NCBI GenBank assembly: GCA_938004235.1
Contig: CALKWL010000071.1
Location: 1 to 5,516, forward strand
Length of the DNA: 5,516 nt
From: an uncultured Gammaproteobacteria bacterium
GTDB taxonomy: Bacteria; Pseudomonadota; Gammaproteobacteria; Halothiobacillales; Halothiobacillaceae
Direction: 5' to 3'
Shown: positions 4,402 to 5,516 of the stretch, one piece after another
Position numbering within the stretch: the first letter of the stretch is position 1
Layout: the number at the start of each line of letters is the position of its first letter
Notes under the pieces: generated by a model
What the model saw: only the letters and a program-made list of their open reading frames with translations
Database searches by the model: none
What the model was told of the DNA's origin: nothing
Program-made: the position numbers and the translations under genes

Positions 4402-4639
4402 CATTGCTCCTTTTTTTCGCCGCCTGCACTCTGAGGCAGTTGCGGCAGATATTGCCTGGCTGCTGGATGAGGATGCGCTGCCAGGCGTGGGTTTGGGTAT
4501 TACTGCGGCCACAAAGGGCAGAAGTGAGCAGCTCGCCGTTCACTTCGCCAACCAGGTGCAGCCGTTGGCCAGGATGTTCCTGGACCAGGACAAGAATGGG
4601 GGGGGGGTGCCGACAGGAGTCGGCTTTTTTTGCTGGCAA
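4382..4639 (-). CDS. Small zinc-ribbon-like protein, TTG start (85 aa)
   Basis: The frame has no ATG or GTG; TTG 4639 is the only candidate start and lies 9 bases after a perfect AGGAGGT (4649-4655). The conserved-looking part is residues about 26-72: His28 in LHLVGE, then ALCGR with Cys43, a Trp at 53, then GNICRNCLR with Cys65 and Cys68. The spacing H-x14-C-x21-C-x2-C fits a four-ligand zinc site, and proteins with an HLV...CGR...W...CxxCL pattern are common in actinobacterial and phage accessory genomes (from memory). The first 25 residues look non-conserved and contain an A7 run and a C10 run, which would frameshift the gene if their length changed. It overlaps the acidic-tail gene by 20 bases. 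First gene after the likely promoter. Confidence 0.72.
   Translation of the reverse strand: MPAKKADSCRHPPPILVLVQEHPGQRLHLVGEVNGELLTSALCGRSNTQTHAWQRILIQQPGNICRNCLRVQAAKKRSNDESHAS
4598..4607 (-). repeat. C10 homopolymer in codons 11-14 of the zinc-ribbon gene
   Basis: Ten consecutive G on the + strand, read as CAC CCC CCC CCC on the coding strand. A single-base change would shift the frame ahead of the zinc-binding residues. It may be a phase-variable tract or a point where the assembly is wrong. Confidence 0.75.
4609..4631 (+). terminator. Intrinsic-terminator-like hairpin, U-tract on the + strand
   Basis: Perfect 6-bp GC-rich stem GCCGAC (4609-4614) and GTCGGC (4619-4624), tetraloop AGGA, then seven T (4625-4631). 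It is a textbook intrinsic terminator for + strand RNA, yet it lies inside codons 4-11 of the minus-strand zinc-ribbon gene and no + strand gene precedes it. On the sense RNA it is an A7 run directly followed by a stem-loop. Confidence 0.65.
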
Positions 4640-4648
4640 TCTGGTTTT

Positions 4649-4655
4649 ACCTCCT
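4649..4655 (-). promoter_or_regulatory. Perfect Shine-Dalgarno for the TTG start
   Basis: AGGAGGT on the minus strand, 9 bases before TTG 4639. It is the strongest RBS in the window and the main support for the TTG start. The stop of a six-codon mini frame (ATG 4674 to TAG 4654) overlaps it. Confidence 0.6.
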
Positions 4656-4674
4656 AGCGATTGGCTTTAGCCAT
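4654..4674 (-). CDS. Possible six-codon leader peptide MAKANR
   Basis: ATG GCT AAA GCC AAT CGC TAG with a purine-rich AGGGAG directly before it (spacing short, about 3 bases from GAGG). Its stop TAG runs into the AGGAGGT of the zinc-ribbon gene, so translation of the leader would place a ribosome over that RBS. This could be a coupling or leader-type control element, or coincidence. Confidence 0.25.
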   Translation of the reverse strand: MAKANR

Positions 4675-4707
4675 CTCCCTCGTTTCTTTTTAGGATTTCG
4701 GGAAATG

Positions 4708-4736
4708 GCTATACATAAAAAAATAATGGCGGACAA
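4708..4736 (-). promoter_or_regulatory. Predicted sigma-70-type promoter
   Basis: On the minus strand TTGTCC (4736-4731) is separated by exactly 17 bases (A/T-rich, 4730-4714) from TATAGC (4713-4708). Each hexamer matches its consensus at four of six positions. It lies in the largest AT-rich gap in the window, just after the terminator of the upstream gene, and would start a transcript near 4700 with a leader of about 60 bases before the zinc-ribbon gene. The T5 of the terminator overlaps the -35 box. Confidence 0.5.
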
Positions 4737-4756
4737 AAATGATCAAGCAGTTGATC
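4735..4756 (-). terminator. Weak intrinsic terminator at the end of the HTH gene
   Basis: On the minus strand GATCAA (4756-4751), loop CTGC, TTGATC (4746-4741), then ATTTTT (4740-4735). The stem is perfect but AT-rich and only 6 bp. The stop codon TGA (4745-4743) lies in its descending arm. A second, stronger hairpin (GGCGGTC/GACCGCC, 4767-4784) lies just before it within the last codons. Confidence 0.45.
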
Positions 4757-5516
4757 TCGACTGAATGGCGGTCGCATGACCGCCGATCACATTCCAGATG
4801 CCGGTGCCGCTTTTAGCCCGGCGCTGCTGCCAATAGATGTCGGTGGTTTCGCCTGACATTTGCCGGTTGTACGCTTTGGCCGCTGCCTTGCCGTTGGCGA
4901 AAAACAATCGTGTGCCTGCAAATTGGCCGTTCCCCGGCGTTTCGGTTGTCGCCAGGCCTGCTAGTTGCTGGTTGTGTCGTTTTTGCTGCCGTCGGCTGCC
5001 GAGCGTGCCGTTTGCTGCGTAGGACGCGGGCAAATGCCAGGCGATGTACCGCCGATGAGCGGGGCCTTGTTGGCCCCGGTAGTCGGTAAATTCAAAGGTG
5101 TTGCCGTGCTGCCAGGCGATTTCCTGGCGGTCGGCGGTGTGTGCCGCTGGGCCAATGGTGATGTTTTGCTGCACCTCTATGTTGGCCAGTTGGCAGTAGC
5201 GGCGTTGGGTGCGTGGTGTGAGGCCGGTGAGCCGCTCTATCGTGGCCTGGCTCATGGGGTTGGTGTGGTTGCTGAGCCAGGCGGCGTAACAGTGGGCACG
5301 AAATACGGCCGTTCCACCGACAATCTCATCTTTGGCGATGGTGAAGAAACGGCCGTTTAACCGCGTGACGCCAAGCACGTGGGCCACGCGCACGGTGCTG
5401 CGCAGCCAGAGTCGTTCTTCGTCGATGTGCCAGAAACGGCCGTTGCCTTCAGCAAGCAGCTGCTTGAGGCGCGGCACCTGGTACATGAAGCTGTCAGATG
5501 ATTCCTCGGTGAGCGC
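4743..5516 (-). CDS. Helix-turn-helix protein, 5' end outside window (257 residues visible)
   Basis: The frame is open to the window edge. A Met at 5486 (MYQVPRLKQLLAEG) is possible as start but has no Shine-Dalgarno at a usable distance, so I treat the gene as partial; the ten preceding codons read ALTEESSDSF. Counting from Met 5486, residues about 20-45 (HIDEERLWLRSTVRVAHVLGV) and 46-70 form a conserved-looking N-terminal domain, and residues about 78-98 (PMSQATIERLTGLTPRTQRRY) are a clear helix-turn-helix. Residues about 105-165 are polar and His/Gln-rich, and residues about 170-225 (basic, with RLFFANGKAAAKAYNRQ) may be a second DNA-contacting region. A replication initiator or transcription factor of a plasmid or ICE would fit, but neither catalytic motifs nor an iteron array are visible. 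The gene ends in a weak terminator and is separated from the next operon by a likely promoter. Confidence 0.8.
   Translation of the reverse strand, partial: ALTEESSDSFMYQVPRLKQLLAEGNGRFWHIDEERLWLRSTVRVAHVLGVTRLNGRFFTIAKDEIVGGTAVFRAHCYAAWLSNHTNPMSQATIERLTGLTPRTQRRYCQLANIEVQQNITIGPAAHTADRQEIAWQHGNTFEFTDYRGQQGPAHRRYIAWHLPASYAANGTLGSRRQQKRHNQQLAGLATTETPGNGQFAGTRLFFANGKAAAKAYNRQMSGETTDIYWQQRRAKSGTGIWNVIGGHATAIQSRSTA
4767..4784 (-). other. GC-rich hairpin in the 3' end of the HTH gene
   Basis: Perfect 7-bp inverted repeat GGCGGTC and GACCGCC with loop GCAT, in the last codons of the helix-turn-helix gene and 10 bases before the weak terminator stem. The two stems in tandem may reinforce termination or protect the 3' end. 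Confidence 0.4.
5305..5444. repeat. Cluster of three ACGGCCGT palindromes
   Basis: ACGGCCGT occurs at 5305-5312, 5349-5356 (as the full 12-base palindrome AAACGGCCGTTT at 5347-5358) and 5436-5443. Two of them encode Asn-Gly-Arg-Phe in the helix-turn-helix protein, and a third site nearby (4923-4933) encodes Asn-Gly-Gln-Phe from a one-base variant. The same peptide at intervals suggests the palindrome shaped the protein rather than the reverse. Confidence 0.6.

Noticed and set aside
4609..4655. Base pairing of the hairpin loop TCCT with AGGAGG as an RBS switch for the TTG gene
   Set aside because: Only four to five pairs are possible and the loop is too small to pair freely, so the evidence is too weak.
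4391..4670. + strand frames ending after the 4609 hairpin, as possible genes served by that terminator
   Set aside because: No RBS, no recognisable domain, fully covered by two minus-strand genes with strong starts, and the frames end beyond the terminator.
1..5516. tRNA, rRNA, CRISPR, insertion sequence, att site or iteron array
   Set aside because: No cloverleaf, repeat-spacer pattern, terminal inverted repeats with transposase, or tandem iterons were seen by eye on either strand.

Overview
All genes I can support in this window lie on the minus strand and are packed head to tail, with stop/start overlaps of 4 to 20 bases and strong Shine-Dalgarno sequences that often read AAGGAGCAA. The set is small hypothetical proteins, membrane microproteins, membrane proteins with DNA-binding-like C-terminal domains, and small Cys-containing proteins. 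This is typical of the accessory cargo of an integrative/conjugative element, plasmid or phage-like island rather than core chromosome. No integrase, relaxase, capsid gene, tRNA, rRNA, IS element or CRISPR array is visible, so the type of element cannot be fixed. The GC-rich coding DNA and the recurring interspersed palindrome AAACGGCCGTTT are compatible with an environmental Chloroflexota (Anaerolineae-like) genome, but that is inference and not proven by any marker gene.

Layout in transcription order, right to left. 5516-4743: a helix-turn-helix protein whose 5' end is probably outside the window, ending in a weak intrinsic terminator. 4736-4708: a plausible promoter. 4639-4382: a small zinc-ribbon-like protein with a TTG start. 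4401-3664: a 245-aa protein with a very acidic C-terminal tail. 3671-3462: a small basic protein. 3461-3358: an intercistronic region with a strong hairpin, an orphan Shine-Dalgarno and a dyad. 3357-2749: a membrane protein with two transmembrane segments and a winged-helix-like C-terminus. 2665-2498: a 55-aa single-span microprotein. 2501-2256: an 81-aa protein with a GTG start. 2262-1687: a 191-aa unknown. 1699-842: a four-span membrane protein with a long coiled coil and a C-terminal HTH. 845-723: a 40-aa membrane microprotein. 664-344 and 339-97: two small soluble unknowns. 100-1: the start of a CxxC/His protein that runs out of the window.

The most striking point is the central block (3357-723). 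It holds four predicted membrane proteins, two of which carry cytoplasmic DNA-binding-like domains at their C-termini, interleaved with small soluble proteins and partly joined by overlapping stop and start codons. A reasonable but unproven reading is a membrane-anchored DNA-handling module, for example tethering, spread or transfer of the element, analogous in architecture to the Spd proteins of actinobacterial conjugative plasmids. Other oddities are long poly-C tracts in the first codons of two genes, and two intrinsic-terminator-like hairpins whose U-tracts face the antisense (+) strand.
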